DNA from: a bacterium
Lineage (GTDB): Bacteria; Myxococcota_A; UBA9160; UBA4427
NCBI GenBank assembly: GCA_024742285.1
Contig: JANSYR010000002.1
Location: forward strand, 372,001 to 436,000
Direction of reading: 5' to 3'
DNA length: 64,000 bases
In this document: piece by piece, positions 46,552-58,297 of the stretch
Layout: each line of letters begins with the position of its first letter
How positions within the stretch are numbered: position 1 is the stretch's first letter
Notes under the pieces: model-generated
What the model saw: the letters and a program-made list of their open reading frames with translations, nothing else
The model's database searches: none
Told to the model about the DNA's origin: nothing
Position numbers and translations under genes: made by a program

Positions 46552-48090
46552 ATGAAGATCGCATTCGCCTACTTCACATTCGTGATGTTCATCCCGTTCG
46601 CCTACCTCGTCATGCGTCGCATGGAGAGAGCGCAGGCCGCGGCGACCGTCGTCATCGTCGGCTCGATCCTGTTGCCCGAGGTGATCGCGGTCGACCTGCC
46701 GGTCGTGCCGCCGATCGACAAGGAGTACCTGACCTACACCTGTACCCTCGTCTTCGCGTTCCTCTGCCATCGTCGAGCGTTGCTCGAAGCCAGGCCGGGG
46801 ACCGGCCTCGAGATGATCGTGATCCTGATCTTCCTGGCGAACATCGGCACCGCCACGATGAATTCCGTTCCGATGATGGACGAGGGGCGTCTCGAGGACG
46901 GTCTCGGTCCCTACTGGATCGCCGCGAAGACGGTGGACGACGTGCTGACCGTCTTCGTCCCGTTCCTGGTCGGTCGCGCGATGTTCCGGTCGATCGAAGA
47001 CCTGTACGTGTTCCTGAAGACGCTGGTCATCGCGGCGACCGGCTATACGGCACTGATCGTCCTCGAGACGGTCATGTCCGTTCCCTTCCGCGTCTGGCAG
47101 CTCGCCCAGGTGATCTACGGACTCCCGGCGCGGGTCAACATGCGCTGGGGGCTCGCGCAGCCGGTCGTGTTCTTCGACAACGGCCTCGCGCTCGCGACGT
47201 TCATGGCCGTGTCGACGATCGCCGCCGCGGCGATCGCGCGGACGGGACTGCCGCTTCCGTGGGTCGGACGGGGATTCGGCCTTCCGAAGATTCCCACGCC
47301 TCTCGCGAGGAACATCGTGACGGTCGGGCTCCTGCTCGCGCGGAACGTCGCGGGCATGGTCTACGGAGTGAGCTTCTTTGCCGCCTATGCCCTCGCGCGG
47401 AAGCAGCTGGCCGCGATGCTCGGTCTCGGCCTCGTGCTGCTCGCGTGCATCTACCCCACGCTTCGAATGGTCGATCTCTTCCCCTACGAGGAGATCGTGG
47501 AGTTCGCCCGACAGTACCTGCCCGAGCGGGCGCACTCGCTCGAAGGGCGCTTCCTCGAGGAGGAGCACGTCCTCGGGCAGATCGGCGATCGGCTGTGGCT
47601 GGGATGGGGGACGTACAGCCGGATCCCGGGTGCGGAGGGGTTCGGGCAGGGCGAGGTCGGCCTCGACGGGTGGGTCACGATCAAGATCGGGACGAGCGGC
47701 GTCCTCGGGGTCGCGCTCTACTACTTCGTGTTCGCGGCGCCTGCGATCCGGGCCTGGTTCGGGATGAGACGCACGAATCGCACGGGACAGATCCTGCTCG
47801 GCGCGATGATCGGGATGGTCGCAATCCGGATGATCGACATGATCATCAACGGCTGGTGGAACTGCTTTCCCATCTTCCTGGCGGGGGTGACCGCCGGGGT
47901 GACGGGGGGTCTGGGGCGTTCGAGCGGGAAGCCCCCGATCGGCTCCTCGCAGCGCAGTCGGTCGACGGCGACCGCAAACGAGCCTCCCGTCGCCGGGGGG
48001 ACGTCAAAGGAGCGAGACGAAGTCCGGCGGACGGTCTCGACGGCAGAGCTCCTCCAGGCGGGAAGGCGCCCGGACGATGAAGATCGATAG
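46552..48090 (+). CDS. Polysaccharide polymerase/O-antigen ligase-like membrane protein
   Basis: A 512-residue integral membrane protein with about ten or more helices and a large periplasmic loop around 300-370 (LPERAHSLEGRFLEEEHVLG, WLGWGTYSRIPG), the layout of Wzy/WaaL-type proteins. The loop motif LEGR...GWGTYSR matches the pattern seen in exopolysaccharide polymerases. The C-terminal 60 residues are hydrophilic and probably cytoplasmic. Likely polymerises the repeat units made by the neighbouring glycosyltransferases. Assignment as polymerase versus ligase cannot be made by eye. Confidence 0.72.
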   Translation: MKIAFAYFTFVMFIPFAYLVMRRMERAQAAATVVIVGSILLPEVIAVDLPVVPPIDKEYLTYTCTLVFAFLCHRRALLEARPGTGLEMIVILIFLANIGTATMNSVPMMDEGRLEDGLGPYWIAAKTVDDVLTVFVPFLVGRAMFRSIEDLYVFLKTLVIAATGYTALIVLETVMSVPFRVWQLAQVIYGLPARVNMRWGLAQPVVFFDNGLALATFMAVSTIAAAAIARTGLPLPWVGRGFGLPKIPTPLARNIVTVGLLLARNVAGMVYGVSFFAAYALARKQLAAMLGLGLVLLACIYPTLRMVDLFPYEEIVEFARQYLPERAHSLEGRFLEEEHVLGQIGDRLWLGWGTYSRIPGAEGFGQGEVGLDGWVTIKIGTSGVLGVALYYFVFAAPAIRAWFGMRRTNRTGQILLGAMIGMVAIRMIDMIINGWWNCFPIFLAGVTAGVTGGLGRSSGKPPIGSSQRSRSTATANEPPVAGGTSKERDEVRRTVSTAELLQAGRRPDDEDR

Positions 48091-48216
48091 ACCCGCGCGC
48101 GATACGCTCCGTTCCGCGACGCGGTCCGCCTGCAATGGAATCTCCTCCGGGTCGACGAATCGGTCGGGGTGGATCGTCGTGCTCGCCGCGGTGCAGGGCG
48201 GGGCGCGGTGCACGTC

Positions 48217-48252
48217 CATCGGAGGCATCGGAGGCATCGGAGGCATTGGAGG
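48217..48252 (+). repeat. Short 9-bp tandem repeat of GGAGGCATC ending in a ribosome-binding site
   Basis: GGAGGCATC (48221-48229), GGAGGCATC (48230-48238), GGAGGCATT (48239-48247), then GGAGGG (48248-48253), which serves as the ribosome-binding site of the next gene (ATG 48258). Four SD-like GGAGG elements thus precede one start codon. Confidence 0.7.
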
Positions 48253-48257
48253 GTGAA

Positions 48258-49331
48258 ATGCGGGTTGGGTTCTTCCTCGTCGCGGCGTTGACGATCTCGC
48301 TCACGGCGACGCTCGTCGTCAGCGAGCTGTTCGTCCGTCTGGTGGCTCCGCAACCCGCTTCCTGGCTGGCGATCTATCGCTCCCACCCGGAGCTCCCCTT
48401 CTTCGCGATGCAGCCGGATCGGTCGCTTCACGTCGATACGGGTGAGACGGAGTGGACCGTCCTGACGGACGATCGCGGATTCCGTCGTCCGTCGGAGCCG
48501 CCGACATCACCGACGCCACCGCCTCCCGGGCAGTGCACTGCGATCTGGCTCGGGGATTCGTTCACCTTCGGGCACGGGGTCGAGTACGAGGAGTCCTTCG
48601 TCGGTCGAGTGGCGCAGCGGACGCCGCGAGTGACGCATCTCAACACGGCCGTCGCGGGCTATGGCCCCGTCCAGTATCGGCACACGTTGGCGCATCTCGG
48701 TGAGGGCGGAACGCGCTTCGATTGGGTCTTCGCCGTCAGCTACGTGGGCAACGACTTCCACGATACGCAGTGGGACAAGAATCCTCGGGTGAGCGAGGGG
48801 ATCCTCGGGAACGAGGGGGGCCTGAAGAGCTTCCTCAAGCGGAGGCTGCACCTCTATCGGCTGCTCTCTGCGACCTATCACCGTTTCGATGGCGGCAATC
48901 AGAACGCCTACGCGGCCATCGACGAGCAGCTCGCGAGCGCCGAGGCCTGGCAGGGAGCGTTCCTCACGGCCGCCCGAGACCGTTGGGGCGCCGAGATGCG
49001 CGCGATCAAGGATCTCGTGGAAGCGCGGGGCGGGAAGGTCGCGTTCCTCGTCCTGCCGACGCGCGCGGCCGCGGCCGCCCATCACGCGGCCGCGGCGGGC
49101 AGTCTGGAGCCAGCGTCCGGATCCGACGTGGACCCCGCACGTCCCGTCGAGGAGGCCGTGGGGATGCTCGAAGAGATGGGCGCGCGCTACCTCGATCTCA
49201 CGCCCGTGGTGGGCGAGCGCCCGCCGGCGGAGGTCTTCTTTCCGCGCGACGGCCACCTGAATCCGGAGGCGAATCAACGCGTCGCCGACGAGATCCTTCG
49301 CGAATTCGATCTGCGCTGCCAGGCGACCTAG
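48258..49331 (+). CDS. Membrane-anchored SGNH/GDSL-hydrolase-like protein
   Basis: 357 residues: an N-terminal membrane anchor (FFLVAALTISLTATLVVSEL), then an SGNH fold with block I WLGDSFTFGHGV (Ser nucleophile), block II around AVAGYGPVQY, block III GNDF and block V FPRDGHLN (Asp/His). Such proteins near acyltransferases act in O-acetylation of exopolysaccharide (AlgJ/AlgX-like role) or as esterases. It follows the polymerase-like gene by 167 bases. A paralogue with the same order of blocks starts at 63016. Confidence 0.8.
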   Translation: MRVGFFLVAALTISLTATLVVSELFVRLVAPQPASWLAIYRSHPELPFFAMQPDRSLHVDTGETEWTVLTDDRGFRRPSEPPTSPTPPPPGQCTAIWLGDSFTFGHGVEYEESFVGRVAQRTPRVTHLNTAVAGYGPVQYRHTLAHLGEGGTRFDWVFAVSYVGNDFHDTQWDKNPRVSEGILGNEGGLKSFLKRRLHLYRLLSATYHRFDGGNQNAYAAIDEQLASAEAWQGAFLTAARDRWGAEMRAIKDLVEARGGKVAFLVLPTRAAAAAHHAAAAGSLEPASGSDVDPARPVEEAVGMLEEMGARYLDLTPVVGERPPAEVFFPRDGHLNPEANQRVADEILREFDLRCQAT

Positions 49332-49379
49332 ATCGAAGCGTAGGGCGTGGGGCGGGTCCCGTGCGCGGGAAGCCGGTCG

Positions 49380-50630
49380 CTAGGCTTCCGATGCGTCGGA
49401 CGCGTGCCTGCGGCGCAGCTGGGTCGCTCCCGCGCCGGCGGCGAGCAGCGAGAGCACGAGCAGCATCGAAGGCGACATCGACGGGACCGCCGGCGACGGC
49501 GCGAGCTGGGCGAACTCGTAGAAGTCGACGGGCCGATTCCACGACTGCGCAGGCGTGCTGCTGAAGTAGAGATACTTCTGGTAGAGGCTCCCGATCTCCT
49601 TCAGCACGTCCTCTTCGTATTCGAACGTGTGGGCGAATCCGTCGGTGAAGACCACGGTGAAGCGGAAGTTCTCGAGGTAGGTCGCTCCGTTGTCCGTGTC
49701 GAAGCTGATCGAACGCGGCTGCTCGGCCTGGAGTCCCGGTTCGAGCCCGACGCCGACGGGCGCTTCCGTCGAGCCGTCGACCGACCAGACGTGCCGCGAG
49801 AAGGGGATCAAGGTCGGGTGGTTGTCGGGGATGCAGTTCTCGACGCAGATGAACTGGCCGTCCTCGCCGTCGATCGTCCAGCCCGTCTGCTGCAGGGCGG
49901 CCGTCGAGGCCGTGCGGTCCATGATCCACTCGCGAATCGCGACGCCGCCGGGCTGGCTCGTGTTCTTGATCCGGATCGTGAAGCGGCGAGCGATCTCCTC
50001 GCGGACACGCGAAATGCGTACCTCGAAGGCGCGGTCCGAGGCGACGGTGGGGTAGAGCCCTTCGACGGCATCCAGTCGAAGCCCCTCGCTCGTTCCGCCG
50101 AGATTCGTCAGCCGGATGTGGGTCACGCCGTCGAGGGCACCGAAGTCGATCGAGAAATGCTTGACGGCCTCGAAGTCGTTCTCCCACTGATCCGGCGGCG
50201 GGACGCTGCGGGCGTCCTGGGTGTCGAACGTATCGATGATGGTGAAGCCCACTCCGTCCGTGCTCGCCTCGACCTGCACGGTGGCGTTGTCGGTCGCCCC
50301 GAGGCCGCCGACGAACGCAGAGACGAGCAGATCGTCCTGGAGCGCGTTGTTTCGGAGCGGAGTCGGAAAGGCGAGCTCGACGGTCTCGCCCGGGTCGAAC
50401 ACGTCGGTGCTGGTCCCGCCGAAGCCCAGACCGGAATCGTTCACGAAGCGATAGTCCGGGACGCCGAGGGCGACCGCGGGGGCGCCCGTCGAACCGGCGA
50501 TGTCCGTCGCGCTGGTCGCATAGGAAGTGAGCTGCGCATTGGCTGCGCCCGCCACTGCGAGCGAAAGGGCACAGGCGAGCCAGAAGGGGATGGCTCGGCA
50601 GGAGGCGTGCGGTCGGAAGTCGGCTCTCAA
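49380..50630 (-). CDS. Exported protein with PEP-CTERM-like C-terminal signal, function unknown
   Basis: 416 residues. The signal peptide (FWLACALSLAVAGAANAQ) is followed by a beta-rich extracellular region with a galactose-binding-like first half (LTSYATSATDIAGSTGAPAV, FDPGETVELAFP, then VEASTDGVGFTIIDTF, typical of discoidin/DUF-type modules). The C-terminus has VPSMSPS, a helix (MLLVLSLLAAGAGA) and QLRRRH. The VPSM motif is shared with the PKD-repeat protein at 42106. The only practical start is TTG 50630, without a strong ribosome-binding site. Convergent with the SGNH gene. Confidence 0.7.
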   Translation of the reverse strand: MRADFRPHASCRAIPFWLACALSLAVAGAANAQLTSYATSATDIAGSTGAPAVALGVPDYRFVNDSGLGFGGTSTDVFDPGETVELAFPTPLRNNALQDDLLVSAFVGGLGATDNATVQVEASTDGVGFTIIDTFDTQDARSVPPPDQWENDFEAVKHFSIDFGALDGVTHIRLTNLGGTSEGLRLDAVEGLYPTVASDRAFEVRISRVREEIARRFTIRIKNTSQPGGVAIREWIMDRTASTAALQQTGWTIDGEDGQFICVENCIPDNHPTLIPFSRHVWSVDGSTEAPVGVGLEPGLQAEQPRSISFDTDNGATYLENFRFTVVFTDGFAHTFEYEEDVLKEIGSLYQKYLYFSSTPAQSWNRPVDFYEFAQLAPSPAVPSMSPSMLLVLSLLAAGAGATQLRRRHASDASEA

Positions 50631-50785
50631 GGATCTGTCTCTCGCCGTAGTGGTTCAGGGGCGTTCGTAGGGATGTACCCGCCAGGGGGGGCAGGGTGTC
50701 ACCGATCCCGCGGACGTCGGCCTCGCGGCATCGATTTGCGCACGCGAGATCGGCCCTCCGGGGAGCGGTCGCCGGCCCGGAGCGA

Positions 50786-51478
50786 TCAGCCCGATGCGAT
50801 CAGGGCGCAGGCGATGGCGTACTTCGAGCTGCGACTGACTCGAAGGGGAATGCCCTGGACCATCTTCATCGCCGCCGCGCGATCCTCGGGCGCGAACTTG
50901 AACTCGACCACCAGAATCGCGGGCATGTCGATCGAGCGTTCGAGACGCGGAGTGCGACCGAAGCGCTGGTCGAAGGCCTTGAGGTCGGTGTCGACGGTGA
51001 GTCGGACCCGCCCGTCTCCCGAGACGAAGTAGTGCCGGTAGTACTGGTTCACGAGCGCGACCGCCGGATTCAGATCGAAGCGAACGCGTGCATCGTCGGG
51101 GAGCTGTCGTCGGAGGTCGGCCCGGAGGGTCTGCCAGGGCACGTCGTGGCGTGGTACGCCGACGACGGGATAGGAGAGCTTCCAACCGAGCTTGTTGCGT
51201 CGCAGCTTGACTTCGAGCGTGGAGCGATCCGACTCGGGCTCGCGCCCGTACCAGCGCAGTCGCACCTTCTCTCGCGCGCTGGCGCCGACCAGGTTCTCTT
51301 CGAAGGCGCCGAGGTCGTACGTGTCGAAGTAGGTGCTGTTCACGAAGCGCGGCGGGTAGGGGCGGACGAAGCCGGCCGCGTGCTCCCGGATCCAGGTCTC
51401 GATCACGTCCTGTGCGCTGGCCTGGCCCAGGAACTTGACCTCGAAACGCTCGGTGCCTGCGAGGAGCTGGTCGTCCAT
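50786..51478 (-). CDS. VTC-domain protein (polyphosphate polymerase family)
   Basis: 230 residues matching the tunnel-forming VTC/CYTH-related domain: FEVKFLGQA at the start (the EVKF/ERKF strand), RPYPPRFVNSTYFDT, RLRWYGRE, STLEVKLRR, RLTVDTDL and ILVVEFKF, which supply the alternating basic and acidic residues of the active tunnel. In eukaryotes VTC4 makes polyphosphate, while the bacterial members are less known. It starts 4 bases after the CotH-like gene and completes the DUF4956-CotH-VTC set, a recurrent neighbourhood in bacteria. Confidence 0.85.
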   Translation of the reverse strand: MDDQLLAGTERFEVKFLGQASAQDVIETWIREHAAGFVRPYPPRFVNSTYFDTYDLGAFEENLVGASAREKVRLRWYGREPESDRSTLEVKLRRNKLGWKLSYPVVGVPRHDVPWQTLRADLRRQLPDDARVRFDLNPAVALVNQYYRHYFVSGDGRVRLTVDTDLKAFDQRFGRTPRLERSIDMPAILVVEFKFAPEDRAAAMKMVQGIPLRVSRSSKYAIACALIASG

Positions 51479-51482
51479 GGCG

Positions 51483-54134
51483 CTAGTAGAGGATGTCCGT
51501 GTCGAAGGGGATCACCGCTGCCTCGACGCCGTCCAGCGTCGCTGCGCTGCCTTCCTGGACCAGGGCCTCGGTGGCGACGTTGCGCATCTCGACCCGCTCG
51601 AGGGTGGCCTGCGCGGGTCCGTACTCGGGCTTCTTCGTGTAGACCGAGACCCCGGCCGTCGCGGCGTCCTCGACCAGCGAGTCCTCGAACAGCAGCCGCG
51701 AAGCGTCCTTGCTCGCCGCGCCCGATCCGACCCTTCGCGCCTGGACGTTTCGTGCGATGAGGTCGCTGGCCTCGCCGACCGAGATCGCCTTGTCTTCGAT
51801 GTCCTCGAGCACGGCGCCGTCGACGGTGATCTTCGCACCGCTCACGTCGATCCCGTCGCCCCCGATCTTCGTGTACCGGCCCCCGCGGATCTCGCCGTCG
51901 GAGAAATCGGCATCGAGCGCGTCCGAAGGCGTGTCGTGGAAGTCGACCGAGTCGAGGACGAACTGCGAGCGGATCAGATTGAGCGCGTCCTCTCCGCGGT
52001 GCCCTTCGAAGCGCGACCTTGCCATGTCGACCTGGCCCGTACGGATGGTGACGCCGCCGGTCAGACGCCAGCCCGCTCGCTGGATGCCGGACGTCCGCTC
52101 CACGATGACATGACGCCAGTAGTGCGGTCGATCCGAGCGAAGACTGACGAGTCCGCCCCAGGCGTCGACGCCGTCTACGGGTCCGAGGCGAACCGGCGCG
52201 TCGGGGGTGCCCTCGAATCGCAGCGGTCCGGACGTCACCGCGATCGCGTCGGTCCCGAATCGAAGCTCGGTCCCGGCGGTCAGGTGGAGACCGAGGCCCT
52301 CGGGCAGTACGAGGGAGCCGTCGACCTCGAAGCGTCCGGGCTTCGAAACGAGCGACGTGCCGTCGGCCGACGGAGAGAGGAAGGGGTGCTTCTCGAGGGT
52401 CTCTTCGAGGGTCGAGATCGGGATCGGGGAGCGGCTCGCGGCGGACCACGAGCGCATCACGGGAATCTCGTGTCGCTGGGACTGGCCTCGGACGCGTACC
52501 TCGAGCGTCGCTGCGAAGGCGACCCGATCGGTGTCTGCCGGCAGGGCGATCGAGACGAGGGTCGGTTCGCCGAAGGCGGGGGTCGCGGGCACCTCGATCG
52601 GCCAGTCGAGCGAATCGGCAACCGCCTCGTCGGCCTGAGAGGCTCCGTCGGCGTCGTCGGCTTCTTCGACCGACAGGCCGAGCACGTCCACCCCGACCGG
52701 GAGCACGTTGGTGAGCTCGATCCGGGGCGTGTCGCAGTCCATGCAGAGACTCGCCTGGAGCGGAACCGGATACTGCATGAGCGGATCGCCGAGCGGCGGC
52801 AGGAAGTGGTCGAAGCGCTCGAGATCGATCGAGGCGAGACGCTCGGCGCGGCGGGCGAGGGCGTCGAGGTGGAGAGGCTCGATGAAGCTCAGCCCCTCCT
52901 GGAGGCGCGGCACAATCTCGGCTTCGCGGGCGCGTGCCCGAGCGGGGAGGTCTCCGGAGGCCATGTCGCCCGCGATCCGACGGAGCTCGCGTACGTAGAC
53001 CGCGCGGAATTCGTCGTCCGCGAGGAGCAGCGGCGTGAAGCCGCCACGACTGGAGACCAGCCCGGGCTCGCCCGGGGCGCCCTGCACGTTGCCGTCGAAG
53101 CCGATCGGCTCGATCCGGGCGGTCAGCGGGTTGTAGTAGTACCGCATGTTGTGCCAGGCGAGAGGATGATAGGTGCGCCACACCTCGCAGACCGCCATGA
53201 AGCGGGCCATCGCTTCGACGTTGAAGACTTCGTCGGGCCGGAGCGCGCCGGCCAGGAATCCACGCATGAGCCCCACGGCGGCTGCGTAGTCGGCGCTGAG
53301 CCCCGGGGACTTCGCGACCTTTCCGCTCCGGAACGGCTTGAGCCGTGACACGTGCGGATTGCCGTAGGGGCCGAAGCTCCCGTTCAGCTGGAGATTGCGC
53401 CAGAAGTCACTCTCGTCGAACCGGAAGATCACGCCTTCGCGCCGACGCTGGGACTCGAGCAGCTCCTTCGAGAAGTGCTCCTCGACGGCCATCACGCCGA
53501 TGTCCTTGCCGTTGACGGAGAGGTTCACGAAGCGGTAGCGCGGGGTGAGGATGCCCTCGCTTCGGAGGTGTTCGAGGAAGACGGGCTCCGCCTGATAGTC
53601 GCGCACGCTCGGCGACTGGAGCGAGAAGCGGCGCATGCCGAAGAGCTGGTCGCTTCCGCGGACCGCGACCCGGAACGACCATTTGTCGCCGTGGAGATGA
53701 TCGAGGGCGTCGCCCTTGAGCCGAATCCGGGTGCGGATCGTGCGGTCGCCGTGGCGGATCTCGGCCGGGACCAGGTCGTCGTCGGCGGCCATGAGAACCC
53801 CGGTGGCCATCGCCTCGGCGCGCTTGGCGCGGAGCTTCTCGAGGTGCTTGAACTTGATGTCGAGGTGGAGTCGTTCGAACGTCTCGCCGTCGAGGCTCGC
53901 CCGGAGATGGTTGCGTCCGATCGACAGCATGCGCGCCGGGAGCTCGCGCACGGCCACGGTCTGGAGATCCGGGGCGTTGCGCGGCTGGAACGCACGGAAC
54001 ACGAACATCCCGAACAGGATGAGCGCGGCGGAGTAGGCCGCCAACAGAGCGGCCGCGACCATCAGGCGCAGCGCGAGGGAGGCGCGTGAGCGCCGGGCTC
54101 GGCGTCGTCGGGGTTCGATCTTCGAGACTCTCAT
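51483..54134 (-). CDS. CotH-kinase-like protein with C-terminal beta-helix
   Basis: 883 residues. A basic N-tail and one membrane segment (LALRLMVAAALLAAYSAALI) anchor it, with the rest outside. Residues 100-500 have the CotH pattern: TRIRLKGDALDHLHGDKWSF, GMRRFSLQSP, VFLEHLRSEGI, DIGVMAVEEHFSKELLESQ, and VEAMARFMAVCEVWRTYHP with the substrate/metal region DGNVQGAPGEPG. The last third is a right-handed parallel beta-helix (HYWRHVIVERTSGIQRAGW, FEDSLVEDAATAGVSVYTKK). CotH proteins are atypical protein kinases in spores. Bacterial homologues beside VTC and DUF4956 are uncharacterised. Confidence 0.8.
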   Translation of the reverse strand: MRVSKIEPRRRRARRSRASLALRLMVAAALLAAYSAALILFGMFVFRAFQPRNAPDLQTVAVRELPARMLSIGRNHLRASLDGETFERLHLDIKFKHLEKLRAKRAEAMATGVLMAADDDLVPAEIRHGDRTIRTRIRLKGDALDHLHGDKWSFRVAVRGSDQLFGMRRFSLQSPSVRDYQAEPVFLEHLRSEGILTPRYRFVNLSVNGKDIGVMAVEEHFSKELLESQRRREGVIFRFDESDFWRNLQLNGSFGPYGNPHVSRLKPFRSGKVAKSPGLSADYAAAVGLMRGFLAGALRPDEVFNVEAMARFMAVCEVWRTYHPLAWHNMRYYYNPLTARIEPIGFDGNVQGAPGEPGLVSSRGGFTPLLLADDEFRAVYVRELRRIAGDMASGDLPARARAREAEIVPRLQEGLSFIEPLHLDALARRAERLASIDLERFDHFLPPLGDPLMQYPVPLQASLCMDCDTPRIELTNVLPVGVDVLGLSVEEADDADGASQADEAVADSLDWPIEVPATPAFGEPTLVSIALPADTDRVAFAATLEVRVRGQSQRHEIPVMRSWSAASRSPIPISTLEETLEKHPFLSPSADGTSLVSKPGRFEVDGSLVLPEGLGLHLTAGTELRFGTDAIAVTSGPLRFEGTPDAPVRLGPVDGVDAWGGLVSLRSDRPHYWRHVIVERTSGIQRAGWRLTGGVTIRTGQVDMARSRFEGHRGEDALNLIRSQFVLDSVDFHDTPSDALDADFSDGEIRGGRYTKIGGDGIDVSGAKITVDGAVLEDIEDKAISVGEASDLIARNVQARRVGSGAASKDASRLLFEDSLVEDAATAGVSVYTKKPEYGPAQATLERVEMRNVATEALVQEGSAATLDGVEAAVIPFDTDILY

Positions 54135-54237
54135 GGCAGCGGAGGCCTCTAGGCGGAGAGGGGCGGGCGGATCGCGGAGGTTCCGCGATCGGGGTGAGCC
54201 ATGCGCCGGCGGGCGCGGGGCTCGTGATCCCGCGGGT

Positions 54238-54921
54238 TCATACGGCCGGGACGCGCTGCTGGTCGATGAACGTCACGCCGATGCCCGGGTAGGCGGTCTC
54301 GAGCGCATCGATCATCTCTGCGAGGCGCGTCGAGTCCTGCATGTCGACCCAATAGGTCGCCTCGAGACTGCCGTGTCGTTGGTCGATGCGGCGGAGGTCG
54401 CCGGAGGAGACGAAGGGACGGAAGGTCTCTTCGATCCCGTTCAAGGGGTTCTGCTGTCCCTCGCCGACGGGGCAATCGATCGACAGGTAGAGGTTCTTGG
54501 GCTCCATTCCCTCGCGTCGCCAGCGGAGCACGGCTACGGCGGTCAGGATGATCACGGCGGAGACCACCGTGGGCACGAGCTGGTCGGCCCCGAGGCCCAG
54601 TCCGATCGCGATCGCCATGAAGAGGTAGGCGAGCTCTTCGGGCTCCTTGATCGGGGTTCGGAATCGGACGATCGAGAGCGCGCCGACGAGACCGAGCGAG
54701 AGAGCGAGGGACGACTTCACGACCGTGATGATCAGGATCGTGGTCATCGTGATGAAGGGGAAGACCTGGGCGAACTCCGTTCGGTTGGACAGCGTCGACC
54801 CGAAGCGCTCGAAATGCCAGCGCAACGCCACCGCCAGGATCAGGCCGAGGGCCAACGCGATCACGAGTGACGGCATCGAGAGCGGAGCGCCGGAACTCAG
54901 CTCCGCGGTTAGACCTTGCAT
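54238..54921 (-). CDS. DUF4956 membrane protein
   Basis: 227 residues. Four membrane helices (about 18-35, 55-75, 80-90, 110-135) with the family core SLALSLGLVGALSIVRFRTP and IKEPEELAYLFMAIAIGLGL. A cytoplasmic ferredoxin-like C-domain (RIDQRHGSLEATYWVDM, LETAYPGIGVTFI) follows. First gene of a minus-strand trio with CotH and VTC proteins. Function is unknown in the literature I know. The start at 54921 has no good ribosome-binding site, and ATG 54876 (MPSLV) is an alternative. The 410-base region upstream (54922-55331) has no supported gene. Confidence 0.82.
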   Translation of the reverse strand: MQGLTAELSSGAPLSMPSLVIALALGLILAVALRWHFERFGSTLSNRTEFAQVFPFITMTTILIITVVKSSLALSLGLVGALSIVRFRTPIKEPEELAYLFMAIAIGLGLGADQLVPTVVSAVIILTAVAVLRWRREGMEPKNLYLSIDCPVGEGQQNPLNGIEETFRPFVSSGDLRRIDQRHGSLEATYWVDMQDSTRLAEMIDALETAYPGIGVTFIDQQRVPAV

Positions 54922-55286
54922 TCCTTGACCCGTCCCTTCTCACGTTCGTTCGCGAAGATGTCACAGCTTTTCATCGAAAGGGAGCGCGTGGGCGGACGAA
55001 GGAGACTCGTCGTGTGCGCTCCGATCTCGACTGAGTGACCGCTCGCAGCGAGAAGGGGACGGGGTGGGATTGCACCAATCGATCGAGGGTGGCCACTGCC
55101 CACACTCGAGAGCAAGTGCGTGGCAGTCGACCCGCATCGAACCGATCCGTTCCGACTCGCCAGCGACGTTCCGACGGGTGTCGGAATCGTACGCCTGAGC
55201 CCTAGACGGATCGGATGGCGCCGCAGGCACCTTTAGGGTGGAGTCGGCGAAAGGGCGCGCGCGAGAGGCGGCCGGAGCGGGCGAGA

Positions 55287-55315
55287 GACCGCGGCGAATT
55301 CATGTCGCCGCGGTC
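55287..55315 (-). terminator. Strong hairpin just after the beta-helix protein gene
   Basis: A perfect 11-bp stem, GACCGCGGCGA (55287-55297) with TCGCCGCGGTC (55305-55315), and a 7-base loop, 16 bases downstream of the minus-strand stop at 55332. No T-run follows, so termination efficiency is uncertain. Confidence 0.45.
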
Positions 55316-55331
55316 CCTCGGGAGGCTCCGA

Positions 55332-57869
<2,538 letters not shown>

Positions 57870-58297
57870 GTCACGTTCTCCTGGTGCATCCGCGACGGTC
57901 CGTCGGGGATGTTGCGGTGTCGATCGGGGCCGCTCGGCGGCAGGTGGCCGCGACTCCCGGGCAGCGTCGAGTTCGTCTTCGATCGGGTCGGCCAGCCCCT
58001 TGCCGGCGTTCCCCTGCGATTGTGGGTCACCTGAGGCGGGCAGCGTCCGATAGGAAGGGGCGGTGCCAGCCCGATTCATCGGGAGTGATATCGACGCGCG
58101 CGCGGCTTTTCGCGGTGACGAGAGTCACCGCGGTCGAACTCGCGAGATCGCCGTACGAGATCGATTCGTGGGGTTTGGGCATCATTTCGAGAGTCGGGGC
58201 GAGGTTCGCACGCCCGGGATATGGTTTCGGCGGTTCGCCGCCAGGGGGCAGCGCGTCCCGGGGCGACGGGACACGCGCAGGGCAGGAGAGGGAGCAC

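Noticed and set aside
54961-55230. An 89-codon minus-strand ORF upstream of the DUF4956 gene
   Set aside because: No recognisable fold or motif, no ribosome-binding site, and composition typical of intergenic sequence.
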